Position numbers and translations under genes: made by a program
Shown: piece after piece, positions 50,601-60,915 of the stretch
How the letters are laid out: every line of letters starts with the position of its first letter
Numbering within the stretch: the stretch's first letter is position 1
Notes under the pieces: model-generated
The model's database searches: none
What the model saw: the letters and a program-made list of their open reading frames with translations, nothing else
What the model was told of the DNA's origin: nothing
Assembly (NCBI GenBank): GCA_030737875.1
Contig: CM060915.1
Span: forward strand, 360,775,863 to 360,839,862
Direction of reading: 5' to 3'
Source: Allium sativum
Taxonomy: Eukaryota; Streptophyta; Magnoliopsida; Asparagales; Amaryllidaceae
Length of the DNA stretch: 64,000 nucleotides

Positions 50601-51087
50601 ATTTAAAACCTAGCAATAATTTGACATCACGGACCCAACAAAAGTGGTTTCGTCGAAATCCGAGGTCGCTTGCAAAATTTCCATTTTTAAGGGCCTGAAT
50701 TCCATAGCGACTATTCAGAATTTTCAACTGGACATATCTTTTGATTCCTACTATAAAATTTTGATTTCTCGGATTCGTCGGAAAGATATAATCAAATAGA
50801 TCCTAATGTTTTCAGTTTTGCTAAAATCTGGATTGTTTTGCACCCGGTACATTCATTTGAAGTTTGAAATCGAATTATCGAACTACCGCGCCATTTTCAA
50901 TTCCTTTTATAATTATATATAATTATATATATTCTAACGACGACGTGTATAATATATTCGTTCGAATTATATTCAAAATAAATTTTCTCGTCTATATTAT
51001 TTAAAATAATTCATTTTAAATAATTAAAATTCGCTAAAATTTCCAAAATAAAAATTTTAAACTGGCCCAGATTTTCGGGTTGTTACA
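44686..51087 (-). mobile_element. LARD-family solo LTR (6402 bp)
   Basis: Starts TGTAAAGACCCGTAACTTCC and ends TCGGGTTGTTACA, colinear with the LTRs of LARD A in the same orientation. It is flanked by perfect GTACT repeats, and no primer site, PPT or second LTR lies beside it. It is therefore a solo LTR left by recombination between the two LTRs of a full element. It has its own GC-rich island (49830-50110), a 34-bp palindrome array (49205-49400) and a TTTCAAATATTTCTA minisatellite (48185-48350) absent from the other copies. Confidence 0.9.
48185..48350. repeat. TATTTCAAATATTTC minisatellite
   Basis: About thirteen repeats of a 12-13-bp TATTTCAAATAT(T)TC unit within the solo LTR. They produce the artificial FKYFYFKYF frame there. 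Confidence 0.85.
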
Positions 51088-51092
51088 GTACT
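51088..51092. repeat. Target-site duplication of the solo LTR, right
   Basis: GTACT, identical to 44681-44685. Confidence 0.9.
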
Positions 51093-51380
51093 TCAAATTT
51101 AACTTTCCAAAAATTAGATTCTATTTTTATTACTATACTTCATTATTAATAGCGCATGAGCTTTATACATTTATTAAATTGAATTTCCAACTTATTTTCG
51201 AGTTTTATCATTTGGGAATCAATGATAATTTTTTCCTCGTCCTCCAAATAAACCATACAATAAAAATATGTCATCCAAAGAATACAAACATACAATATAT
51301 GGGTTATTAATGTTCTCGAAAATAAAAATAGGAAATGTTAAAATAGTGTTATAAGCATTTAATTACTCATTAATTTTATT

Positions 51381-51414
<34 letters not shown>

Positions 51415-52703
51415 ATTTTATTGAAGAGAAATAGTAAAAAACATTGCGTACCATGTGTTCGCATTGATGCATTATACAATTAATGTTAATTTAAATAGTA
51501 TTGACCATAGTTTACTGTTACACATTTACGAAACTATATATATTTATTTCCTTATATATCTTATGAAAATACTGAAACGTAGAAAATTAAAATAGATCTT
51601 TAATGTTTCTCTATTGTTATTCAACTTGTATCGGTATTACAACATGGCTTATTTGACAATAGTAGACTATGAATTAAGCTTTCTAATGACAGAAAAAAGA
51701 AATTGAGGTAGAAATAGCTTTCTAAACTGTATTATTCCTTACTAACAAGGAGATACACATTCTAAAATTAATGTTGATTTAAATTGTATCACCACAACTT
51801 TAGTGCTACACATGTTTGTGAAATCCTCTATATGGATATATTTTCATATATTTATATATATATATATATATACTATGAAAGTATTAAAATGCTAAAATTT
51901 AAAATAGATCATTAATGCTCATCAATTGTTGTCAAATTTTGTATGTCAATATTACAACATGACTTACTTTGACAAAGTAGTAGAATATAAATAAAGGTTT
52001 CTACTGGCTGAAAAAAGAACTGAGCTAGACATTAGTTTCTAACTATAGGAACTATGCATTCTACAATTTTTGGCTTTTGACAGTGGAATGTAATTTTAAC
52101 CATTTGCACATGAAGTAACCATGTATTGTGTTTCTATACTAATCCAGCATGAGCACTATGGGGGTGGAAGAAAATAATAGCTATTGAGATGTTGGTAGAT
52201 CTGGATATGACAAAAGGATTAGATTACGCAATAAGTAAAATCATGCATATGTACATGGCTGAAATGGTTGAATCAATTTTATCAATGTTAATTTGTATAT
52301 GTTAATGACAAAAGGATTAGATTACGCAACAATTAGCCTTCAGGCTACCAATGTTAAATCAATTGTCTTTTTTTGCATATATCTTAATGTATTATGTGTT
52401 TTTAATTTGGTCTAAAATTAAATTCTGATTCGCTGTTACTTTATATATGCATTAATATGCCTAGATTTTTAACGTCTAATAGTTTCAGTTGTATCTTTCT
52501 TTGGTATTGATCCTTGTTTGTGCATCACAGGATGCAACTTCATTTACTTCTCTATTTCTGTAAAATTGAGGTTCTTTCATTTAGATTCCCTTTGTTATAT
52601 GTTGAATACATGAAAAAATAGAAATTGACATTTGCAACCAAAAAAAAAATTTGTGAACTGAAATGGCTATACATGCATTTAGACTGTTTCGTTTTTTCAG
52701 GTC
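51093..52703. other. Unassigned AT-rich DNA with a diverged ~290-bp tandem duplication
   Basis: Segments at about 51475-51720 and 51765-52050 align (TTAATTTAAATAGTAT/TTGATTTAAATTGTAT, then TATTACAACATG-CTTA and CTG/ACAGAAAAAAGAA), so a 290-bp unit was duplicated. An (AT)n tract lies at 51384-51412, and a 24-bp direct repeat ATGACAAAAGGATTAGATTACGCA at about 52207 and 52305. No protein frame is recognised. Composition would suit an intron. Confidence 0.5.
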
Positions 52704-52708
52704 ATATC
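52704..52708. repeat. Target-site duplication of the Tekay-like element, left
   Basis: ATATC, identical to 63942-63946. Confidence 0.92.
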
Positions 52709-55700
52709 TGTAACACCCCACGTCCATTAATGTCACTCACAAAGGGAATGCATTAACTTGCATGGAGGTTTTAAGTGAATATAGAACAGTAAAATTACAA
52801 CAAGACAGATATAAAATAGTACTTGGAAATTTAAAAAACTTTATTTCATTGTAGCAGAAGTCAAAACATGTTTGATTACATCATAACACCATATTCAATG
52901 TCAAGTACAATATCTATCTTGATAAAACAAGTACGTAATCCCATTACATGAATAGCCATTAAAAAGAATGATAACAAGCTGGACTTTACTTCAGCAGTCC
53001 AAGCTTTCCAGAAGATAAGCGATCCAACTAGACTCCACTAGAACTTGGCCCAACCTGCGGACCTGAAGGGAGAAAAAGGATGGAAAAGAGGGGGTCAGAC
53101 ATAAAGTCTGGTGAATATGATAATTCTACAATACTATTACCAAAATAACTGGACTAAGGCATAAGCTGGAAAACAAGAAAATGTCTATGAAGAGCAGATT
53201 AAGGACATAGACAATCGCTAAAGGCAACGTTATAGGCGCTCCTAAATACTAAAGGATAAACACTATACTGCACCACACCAGTCACCCTAAAGATTCATCC
53301 CACTTAGCTTCACTTAGAAACTTTCCCAATGGCTTTACGTACCCCTAGCTGACTACATAGGTGCCGCCTGCCCCTATCTCCACTAGGTGTACCCTACTTC
53401 CCATTATTCGATCGGCTCCCTAACTCGTAGATACCCGTGCTGGCCCCACAGTGGGGTGTATCACTCCCCTAAAGTGGCAACCTGATACAACGGACATGCA
53501 CGGCTTATACCTACACGATGCAACAACGTCTTACCTACCAGCCCGGGTCCACACACGCATATGAAACCCGTTGGACTTGCGTTGCCACCGCTCCCTGTTT
53601 TGGCCTCTTATAGTCAAACCCAGCATGCGTGTCCCGTCCTCGACTTGGGTCGAGCCCACAAAGATACGTTTTGGGATACTGGTTGAAATGGGCCCCCACT
53701 ATTTACCACAAGCATTCCACCTAAGCTTGTCCCCATTAGTCCATCCCACTTAACCCACTTAGTCATGTTCATTTACATGTGTGTTTGGTTAAGTCTAATC
53801 GTATTTCAAATGCCTCTAAAGGAAACCACCAGATTCCTCATGCCACCCAAGGCACCTACTTAACCCCCATGTCCCACCTTACATGATTATCTGGTTAAGT
53901 ATTTCTTAGTTCATTAAGGCCATAACCTCATAAAGACCTCTCACATTAGACTGGCATTTATGGCAGCTGGATTTGCCGGGCGGGTCCGGGCAGTCTTACA
54001 CCATAAAAGAGTCTAACCTCGTGTCTTTACAACTGTTATGCTTTAGTTTGGGCCTAGGACCTCTCACATTGGGCCGACATTTGTGACTACTGGATTTGCC
54101 GGGCGGGTCCGGGCAGGTTTACATCACAAACGGGTCCAACCTCGTGTCCTAAGCATTGATTATTAATAATAATCCACTTTCCCCCAATTTTAATAATTCC
54201 CTACTTGAATTATTAATTACTTCCAATTTTTAACAATGTCCATAATTGACTCAATTATGGACATTCATTCATGGTATGCAACATCTTACAAAATTGCACC
54301 CAATTTATTAATTCCTAATATTACCCCTACCCCACGTTTGAACGTTTATTCGCAAAATATATGTTAGACTCGAATAGCCTAACTCATACCATAAAAGAGA
54401 TTATCGTAATAACAACATGTATATGTGACCAAATGAATCATAATAAGGGGTGAAACTTGCATATGTCCAACTTGCATAGATTATACATGTCATGGATCTA
54501 AAGGTGTCAACTTGTTCAAAATTCACCTAATATGATCTCAATCAATTTTCATAAACTTACATATGAACATGTGTGAATCAACATCATCTAATTTTTTAAC
54601 AACATGGTTTTATATGGGTACACCTAACTCAATAGGCAAATTCCCATAATCAAGTTTTATTTAATTATAGTTTCAAGTTTATGGGTACACCTAACCTAAT
54701 AGGCAAATTCCCATAAACAAGATCCATTTAAATTAAGAAAAAAAACATAACTTTAAGCATGATCCAACAACATCATGATTTTTCAACATAATATAGCATG
54801 ATTTATAACATGGCATAGTATGATAGTATAACATAGCTTGACATGATTCTCAACATAGCACGACATAGCATAAGAGAATTTACAACATAGCATGACATAG
54901 CATATATAATTTACATCATACGACAACATAATAACATAATAAGAGATCCACAATATATAGAATTTACAATTACAAATCACATCACTTTCTTGTGATCCAT
55001 TCATAACTGAGTCAAATTAGTTTGTAATAGTCTTGTGAGAATCATCATACTCACCAACAAAAGAAGAGAATTAGAGAGAGAGTTCTTTGGTTTGATTTGT
55101 TTTGTTGAGTAGAATTTAGTTGTAGTAGATTAGGCTTCCTCTTCTTAGTTTGTGACGGCTACGCTGAACTCCATGGCAGCAGCATGACGGTAGCTTCTCT
55201 AATTTTACAAGTGATTTAGGTTTTGGGTCTACCCACTTATTTATAGATTTTAGAATGCATTTAGGCCATTAGATTTAACCTAGAAATAACCGCAGCCGTT
55301 CAGACAAGATGGGGTTTATCTTGTTGACTCAGCAATGAGTCAGAAGTGACTCAGCAAACACTCAGCAAATTAATTCTATTCATGTTTGCATTAACTGCCC
55401 ATATATATATATATATATATATATATATTCTACAATGTACACATTAGATACATCCCCCCTTTTACACACTTATTATTGTTTTTATATACATATTAGATAC
55501 ATCCCCTCTCTTACACACTTATTAATATTTTTATATTCATATTAGATACATCCCCTCTCTTACACACTTATTAATATTTTTATATTCATATTAGATACAT
55601 CCCCTCTCTTACACACTTATTAATATTTTTATATTCATATTAGATAAATCCCCTTTCTTACACACTTATTAATATTTTTTATATTCATATTAGATACATC

Positions 55701-55766
55701 CCCTCTCTTACACACTTATTAATATTTTAGCAATTTTAGTGTTAATAGAAAATTCGGGGTGTTACA
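52709..55766 (-). repeat. Tekay-like 3' LTR (3058 bp)
   Basis: Contains a 123-bp imperfect tandem duplication (from 53935 and 54058, sharing TTGCCGGGCGGGTCCGGGCA), a 67-bp duplication (54614 and 54681), an ACATAGCATGAC-rich stretch (54780-54920), an (AT)n tract (55400-55429) and six units of a 49-bp repeat (55441-55730). The 73-codon minus frame at 54783-55004 is low-complexity and present in both LTRs only because they are copies. Confidence 0.93.
55441..55730 (-). repeat. 49-bp tandem repeat, six units
   Basis: The unit is TTAGATACATCCCCTCTCTTACACACTTATTA and on, with 49-bp period (ATCCCC at 55501, 55550, 55599). The 5' LTR has five units (63664-63905), so one unit was gained or lost after insertion or during reverse transcription. 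Confidence 0.9.
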
Positions 55767-55781
55767 TTCTCCCCTCCTTTT
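55767..55781 (-). other. Polypurine tract of the Tekay-like element
   Basis: The minus strand reads AAAAGGAGGGGAGAA directly before the 3' LTR start TGTAACACC. It is the plus-strand primer for reverse transcription. Confidence 0.9.
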
Positions 55782-55783
55782 AG

Positions 55784-55801
55784 GATTTCGTCCCCGAAAT
55801 C
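55784..55801 (-). other. Hairpin with GGGA tetraloop before the PPT (Tekay-like)
   Basis: The minus strand reads GATTTCG-GGGA-CGAAATC, a 7-bp perfect stem with a GNRA-type loop, in the 3' untranslated part about 540 bp after the pol stop. It matches the LARD hairpins with two compensatory outer pairs. Confidence 0.55.
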
Positions 55802-56345
55802 TTCAAGTCTGGAAGAATGTATATCCTACCATCCAAACGTCCATCTACTCATCCATCATACACAGGCATCCATTGTCCTTAAAAGACTTCTAATGCTTTA
55901 TGATCATATGCAAGTGTGTGTACATGTCCTTACATAATGCGAAATCAGGCGGTCTACTGATTCAGTTGACCTCCTTAATGCAAATTATGTAAGTGTCATG
56001 AATCCATTATGTATGCAAAAGATCCTAATTGCTTACATACTACTTCTATATGTGTGCACACCAATTCAACCGAATGCAGCATCCATATGATGGTACAACC
56101 ATTATACATCCATTATACTAAATACATCCATATATATGCAATATGCAATATGAAGTGACTGAGCCGATCTAGTGCCTAAAGTGTGTGTATATATGCATCC
56201 ACGAGCAACCACTAGCAAACACTTGCATCCATTTTGCATCCATCATACATAACATGTCTCAAACACATGTTTCAACCATAGGATTATCCTAACTAAAGGT
56301 CAAAGATACTAATGAGAGGACATACTAAAGATAAGATAAGATAAG
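55802..56345 (-). other. 3' untranslated region of the Tekay-like element
   Basis: Between the pol stop (56346) and the hairpin/PPT module. Rich in CATCCAT-like words; no frame was seen. Confidence 0.7.
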
Positions 56346-56694
56346 CTAAGCGATAAAGGAGAAATTAAAAGACATACCCTCAAAAAGAAAAGGGTACAAC
56401 GAACGCATCTTCTCTTCTGTCTCCCAAGTTGCGTTGCTCTCATCATCTCCCCATTGCACTTTAACCAGTCTGACCTCTCGATTCCTCAACTTTTTGATCT
56501 CCGACCCAAGAATGCATGTAGGAGCTCGTCTAATTGTTGCATCACGCTCTATTTCCACCTCTTTAAGCAAGCTCGGCTCTACCACCTCCGCGGTCTTGTG
56601 CAAACACTTCCTCAAATGTGATACATGGAATACGTCGTGTACTCCACTAAGTTTCTCAGGCAACTCCACCCTATATGCCATCTTCCCAATCCTG
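56346..56694 (-). pseudogene. Integrase C-terminal module and chromodomain (frameshifted pol 3' part)
   Basis: The frame starts within IGKMAYRVELPEKL, then HDVFHVSHLRKCL, the end of the GPY/F module. About 30 residues later comes the chromodomain-like CILGSEIKKLRNREVRLVKVQWGD and then ESNATWETEEKMRSLYPFLF. The chromodomain lacks one of the N-terminal aromatic residues of the group I type, as in the Tekay group. It is expected to bias integration towards heterochromatin. It lies in another frame than the rest of pol because of a 7-base A run (56695-56701) with one base too many or too few. Confidence 0.85.
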
Positions 56695-57618
56695 TTTTTT
56701 TACAGGAAACGGCCCTACAAACCTTGGTGCTAATTTCCCCACGGACCCAAAGCGAACAACATTCTGTAACGGAGATACTTTGATAAAAACCATGTCCCCA
56801 ATGTCAAACTCAAGATCTGTCCTCCTCTTATCAGCATACGATTTTTGCCTATCTTGTGCTGCTTTCATCCTCCTTCGAATCAACTCAATCTTCTCCGAGG
56901 TTTCCCTAACCATATCGGGCCCAAGTAGGATTTTATCGGTAGATTCCCACCAACATGTAGGCGAACGGCAAGGCCTTCCATAAAGAGCTTCGAAAGGTGC
57001 CATGCCAATACTAGACTGAAAGCTATTATTATATGCGAATTCTACTAACGGAAGGTGCTCTTCCCATGTAACCCCAAAGTCTAGGATACAAAGCCTTAAA
57101 AGATACTCTAGAATGCGATTCACCCTCTCGGTCTGGCCATCTGTCTGAGGATGATATGCGGTGCTCAAACATAGCTGAGTCCCTACCACCTCTTGTAAAC
57201 TCTTCCAAAATTCGCTAGTAAAGATGGGGTCACGGTCGCTTACTATACTAGAAGGAATACCGTGCAAACGAACTATCTCCTTAATGTATACAGAAGCCAA
57301 CCACGAAGCAGTCCTCTTACTTTTCACGGGAATAAAATGGGCGCTTTTAGTAAGTCTATCTACTATAACCCAAATCCCCGTGTTACCCTTCCTTGATCTT
57401 GGTAATCCATCCACAAAATCCATTGAGATGCTTTCCCATTTCCATAGTGGAACTTCTAATGGGTGAAGCAACCCACCGGGTTTCTTTTGTTCTGCTTTAA
57501 CTCGTTGGCACACCAAGCATCTAGCGACGTACTCGGCCACATCCTTTTTCATACCGGCCCAAAAGAAAACCCGCTTCATATCTTTGTACATCTTATCCCC
57601 GCCGGGATGAATGGTCAT
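56671..57618 (-). pseudogene. Integrase (Tekay-like), separated from RT by a stop codon
   Basis: 315 codons. The zinc finger has HPGGDKMY and CLVCQ (its first His lies before the stop). The core has the DDE triad: Asp of SMDFVDGLP (about 57420), Asp of SIVSDRDPIF (about 57237) and Glu of DGQTERVNRIL (about 57129), with 35 residues between the last two, as in retroviral integrases. GDMVFIKVSP and KLAPRFVGPF of the GPY/F module follow. An in-frame TAA (57619-57621) lies just upstream, and the end runs off frame at 56695-56701. All catalytic residues are kept, so the breaks are recent. Confidence 0.9.
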
Positions 57619-60000
57619 TTATGAGCGATGAGCATCATCAAGAATGGCCTTCCTTAAGTCTTCGTCTTGTGGTACACAAAGTCTATTATCCCTTCGTAAC
57701 CAACCCTTATCGTCTAGGGTATACCTACGAAGATGGCTTGACGACTCCCCCCCTTTGAGCTTTTCTACTATCTCAACCAACTGTGGGTCGTCTCGCTGTG
57801 CCTCACCAACCCGTCCTAGAAGTGTAGGTCTAACCTCCAAGGATGCTAACAGACCGGGTACTAAGTCAACGGAGGGTCTAAAGTCAAACATAGAGATGAA
57901 TTCTAAGCTTTGTCGTTCAACAAACAACGGACTCAAGAACAACCTTTTCCTACTTAAGGCGTCTGCCACCACGTTACCCTTGCCCGGGGTATATGCTATT
58001 TCAAAATCGTAGGAGGCTAAGAATTCCATCCACCGTTGCTGCCTTAAATTCAAATCCTTCTGAGAGAATAAGTATTTTAATGATTTGTGGTCAGTGAACA
58101 GTTCAAATTTCTCACCAAGAAGATAGTGACGCCAAGACTTAAGCGCGAAAACAATTGCGGCTAGCTCTAAGTCATGCGTGGGGTAATTCTTTTCATGAAC
58201 CCTCAACTGCCTTCCACCATAGGCTATTACTCTTCCCTCTTGCATGAGGACCGCGCCAAGTCCCGTCCCACAAGCATCAGTATAGATGGTAAACGGTTTA
58301 TTCCCGTCTGGCAGCACTAAGACTGGGGCTGAAGTTAAGGCTCTCTTTAAACGTTGGAACGCATCATCGCAATCTTTGTCCCACGTAAAAACCAGGTTCT
58401 TCTTCGTTAACCGTGTTAATGGAGCTGATATTTTTGCGAAGTCTTTGATAAACTTCCTATAATAGCCAGCCAACCCCAAGAAACTTCTTACTTCGGTTGC
58501 ATTTTTAGGGACCTTCCAATCTTGGATGGCCATCACCTTTGCGGGATCCACTGCTATCCCTTCTTTGGAAACCACGTGCCCTAAGAACCGTACTTCCTTC
58601 CTCCATAAGTGACACTTAGAAAATTTTGCCTTAAGGTTATGCGTTCGAAGGGTTTCCAACACTTCCCTAAGATGTAGGGAGTGCTCTTCTTTATTCTTAG
58701 AAAAGACTAAGATGTCATCCACAAAGACTACCACGAATTTGTTAAGGTATTCCCTAAACACCCTACTCATCAAATCAACAAAATATGCAGGGGCGTTTGT
58801 CAAACCAAAGGGCATCACTAGCCATTCATAGAATCCGTCAGGAGTCCTAAAAGCAGTCTTATCTATACTATCCTCAGCCACTCTCAGTTGATGAAAGCCA
58901 GTGGCTAAGTCCAACTGCGAAAACACTGAGGCGCCAACTAACTGATCAAAGAGATCGTCAATCCTCGGCAGTGGGTGTCGGTTCTTTTTAGTAAGCTTGT
59001 TTAGTTCTCTATAGTCCATACAAAGTCTAAGAGACCCATCCGCCTTTGTGGCAAAAACTACTGGAGCACCCCACTCCGATATACTACGTCTTATGAACCC
59101 CTTCTCAAGCAACTCCTTTACTTGCTTATTGAGTTCCCTCCTTTCACGAGGAGCCATGTGGCGCACTGGCAAAGATACGGGTTTAGCATTATCCACAAGA
59201 TAAATTCGAAAGTCTATCTCCCGCTTTGGAGGTAAGCCCTTCACCTCCTCAAACACATCCGGATATTCCCGGACCACTTCTACCGATCGCCGGTTCTCTA
59301 CAGACGCGTCAAGCGATTCAAGATAACTTAGCATAACGGAATTTATGGGATTACAAAAGATGTCGAGAGCATTACCAAGGCGAGTCACAAGCCTAACTAC
59401 TCTCCTTTCACAATCAAGAATGGCCCTATTTCTAGACAACCAATCCATTCCTAAAATTAGCCCATAGCCCGTGAAGCCCAATACATAAGCATCACATCTA
59501 AATTCAACGCTAAGTATAGAGATTTTCAAATCCAAACATGTCATGGTCAAATGAGCCGAACCCCCAATTGGATTTGAAACGACCAAGGGATCCTCTACTA
59601 AACTGGTGTTCAAGTGCAGTGATTCAACTAATGATGCAGAGATAAACGAATGAGATGCGCCAGAATCGAATAAGGTACGGACAGGATGATCAAACAGAAA
59701 AACTAAGCTTTCAACAGAAATTGTTCTACCTCTTTCTTGCAGCGGTGGGGCCGCAATAGCCTGAACTTGCCCCCTTGCCTGCCCTGGTGCCATAAGAGCC
59801 TGCACCTGTCCTCCCGAGGTAGACCCTGCCCTCTGCCCCTTCTTTGGACAGTCCTTCACTAAATGTCCCGCATCTCCACAATGAAAACAACCAGTCTTCT
59901 TTTTCTTTCTACAGTCTTTGCTGAGATGGCCAGGCGTCCCACAATTGAAGCATTTCTTCTTCCCTTTGCCATTATTGTTTTTACCACCCTTCTTATTTTG
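57619..60000 (-). pseudogene. Nucleocapsid knuckles, protease, RT and RNase H (Tekay-like pol)
   Basis: One open stretch in the gag frame after the TAG at 60001. Two CCHC knuckles ([28 protein letters not shown]; 59850-59960) are followed by retropepsin with [10 protein letters not shown] (about 59665) and [10 protein letters not shown] has [34 protein letters not shown] and FVDDILVFS (about 58714-58725), then [11 protein letters not shown]. RNase H has [13 protein letters not shown] (about 58278), [23 protein letters not shown] and NVVADALSR. All catalytic Asp/Glu residues are present. It ends at TAA 57619-57621, before integrase. Cytoplasmic particle enzymes that copy the RNA into DNA. Confidence 0.92.
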
Positions 60001-60708
60001 CTATTGGGGTTTCTTCTGATCCCCTTTCTTTTCAACTGCCTTATCCTCATGCATAAGTTCCATTTCTACTAGCTTTTCAAAGGTGGCTCCCATAGGGATG
60101 TGGGTCATAGCCAACCCTTGCAACGGTTCATTCAAGCCTCTAACGAACCTCAAAGCTTTCTTCTCTGGCGTGTTCACCAACTCCAAGCCAAACCTTGCTA
60201 ACTGATTAAATTTATTGACATATTCCTTTACTGATGAGCTCCCTTGCTTTAGTGCCAGGAATTTTTCCATATTTAAGTTCTCCTCTGCCCTTGAAAGAAA
60301 CTTTGCCTCAAACCTTCGTCTGAAATCCGCCCATGAATCAACTGGACGTTCCCCGTTAGTGACCTCCCACCAAAACGAGGCCTCTCCCTTCATTAACCAA
60401 GCAGCTAAACGGACTTTCCTCCCATCTTCCACTTCAAAGATATCCAACAATTCCTCAGTCTCCTTAAGCCAATCTCTGGCCTCCACAAACGTCTCAGTCC
60501 CTTGAAAAGTTTTTCCTCCCATAGCCTTGAATTCCTTGCACGTCTTTGCAAAAGTGTCAACACGAGGAGGAGGAGGAGGAGGAGGAATGGGTGCAACTAG
60601 GGGTGGAGGAGTATCCGCTGGGCCTGCAATGGTGGCCCTAGCCTCCAAGTATCTCCTAAACCACCCTGGAATCGTCCCACCTTCTGGGAGATTAATATCT
60701 TCAGCCAT
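60001..60708 (-). CDS. gag: Gag capsid protein (Tekay-like), stops before the zinc knuckles
   Basis: The likely start is the ATG at 60706-60708 (MAEDINLPEGG). An in-frame extension to 60792 adds a hydrophobic stretch not typical of Gag. A proline-rich segment (PPPPPPPRVD) precedes the conserved capsid region: FVEARDWLKETEELLDIFEV, RLAAWLMKGEASFWWEV, SWADFRRRFEAKFL, GSSSVKEYVNKFNQLARF and RFVRGLNEPL. About 235 residues end at a TAG (60001-60003), directly before the two CCHC knuckles, which follow in the same frame. Gag forms the virus-like particle. Lacking the knuckles, it should package RNA poorly unless the TAG is read through. Confidence 0.88.
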   Translation of the reverse strand: MAEDINLPEGGTIPGWFRRYLEARATIAGPADTPPPLVAPIPPPPPPPRVDTFAKTCKEFKAMGGKTFQGTETFVEARDWLKETEELLDIFEVEDGRKVRLAAWLMKGEASFWWEVTNGERPVDSWADFRRRFEAKFLSRAEENLNMEKFLALKQGSSSVKEYVNKFNQLARFGLELVNTPEKKALRFVRGLNEPLQGLAMTHIPMGATFEKLVEMELMHEDKAVEKKGDQKKPQ

Positions 60709-60901
60709 GCTGAAACGAAAAAGGAAAGATTCAAAATGGAGAATTCGAAAGATAAAGATAAGGATGTGGCTATTTGGGATTATGTTTTTCATAAAAACTC
60801 TATTTAAATAACATGTTTTTTTTTTGAAAGCACTTCTTCCAAAAATACTTTAGAAAAAAATATTTTTCTAAAAAAATTTTTATCTGTTCTGGTAACCTTA
60901 T
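60709..60901 (-). other. 5' leader of the Tekay-like element
   Basis: Between primer site and gag start. A-rich, with an AT-only inverted repeat TTTAGAAAAA/TTTTTCTAAA (60849-60872). Confidence 0.6.
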
Positions 60902-60913
60902 GCTCTGATACCA
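60902..60913 (-). other. Primer binding site, initiator tRNA-Met (Tekay-like)
   Basis: The minus strand reads TGGTATCAGAGC (continuing ATAAGG), two bases inside the 5' LTR. It is the same primer as in LARD B. Confidence 0.93.
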
Positions 60914-60915
60914 CG

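Noticed and set aside
54783..55004. 73-codon frame identical in both Tekay-like LTRs (also 62990-63211)
   Set aside because: Low-complexity ACATAGCATGAC sequence in LTR copies, with Cys/Tyr/Met-skewed composition and no motif.
60849..60872. Inverted repeat in the Tekay-like leader as a counterpart of the LARD dimer hairpin
   Set aside because: Composed almost only of A and T, so expected by chance, and not homologous to the LARD stem.
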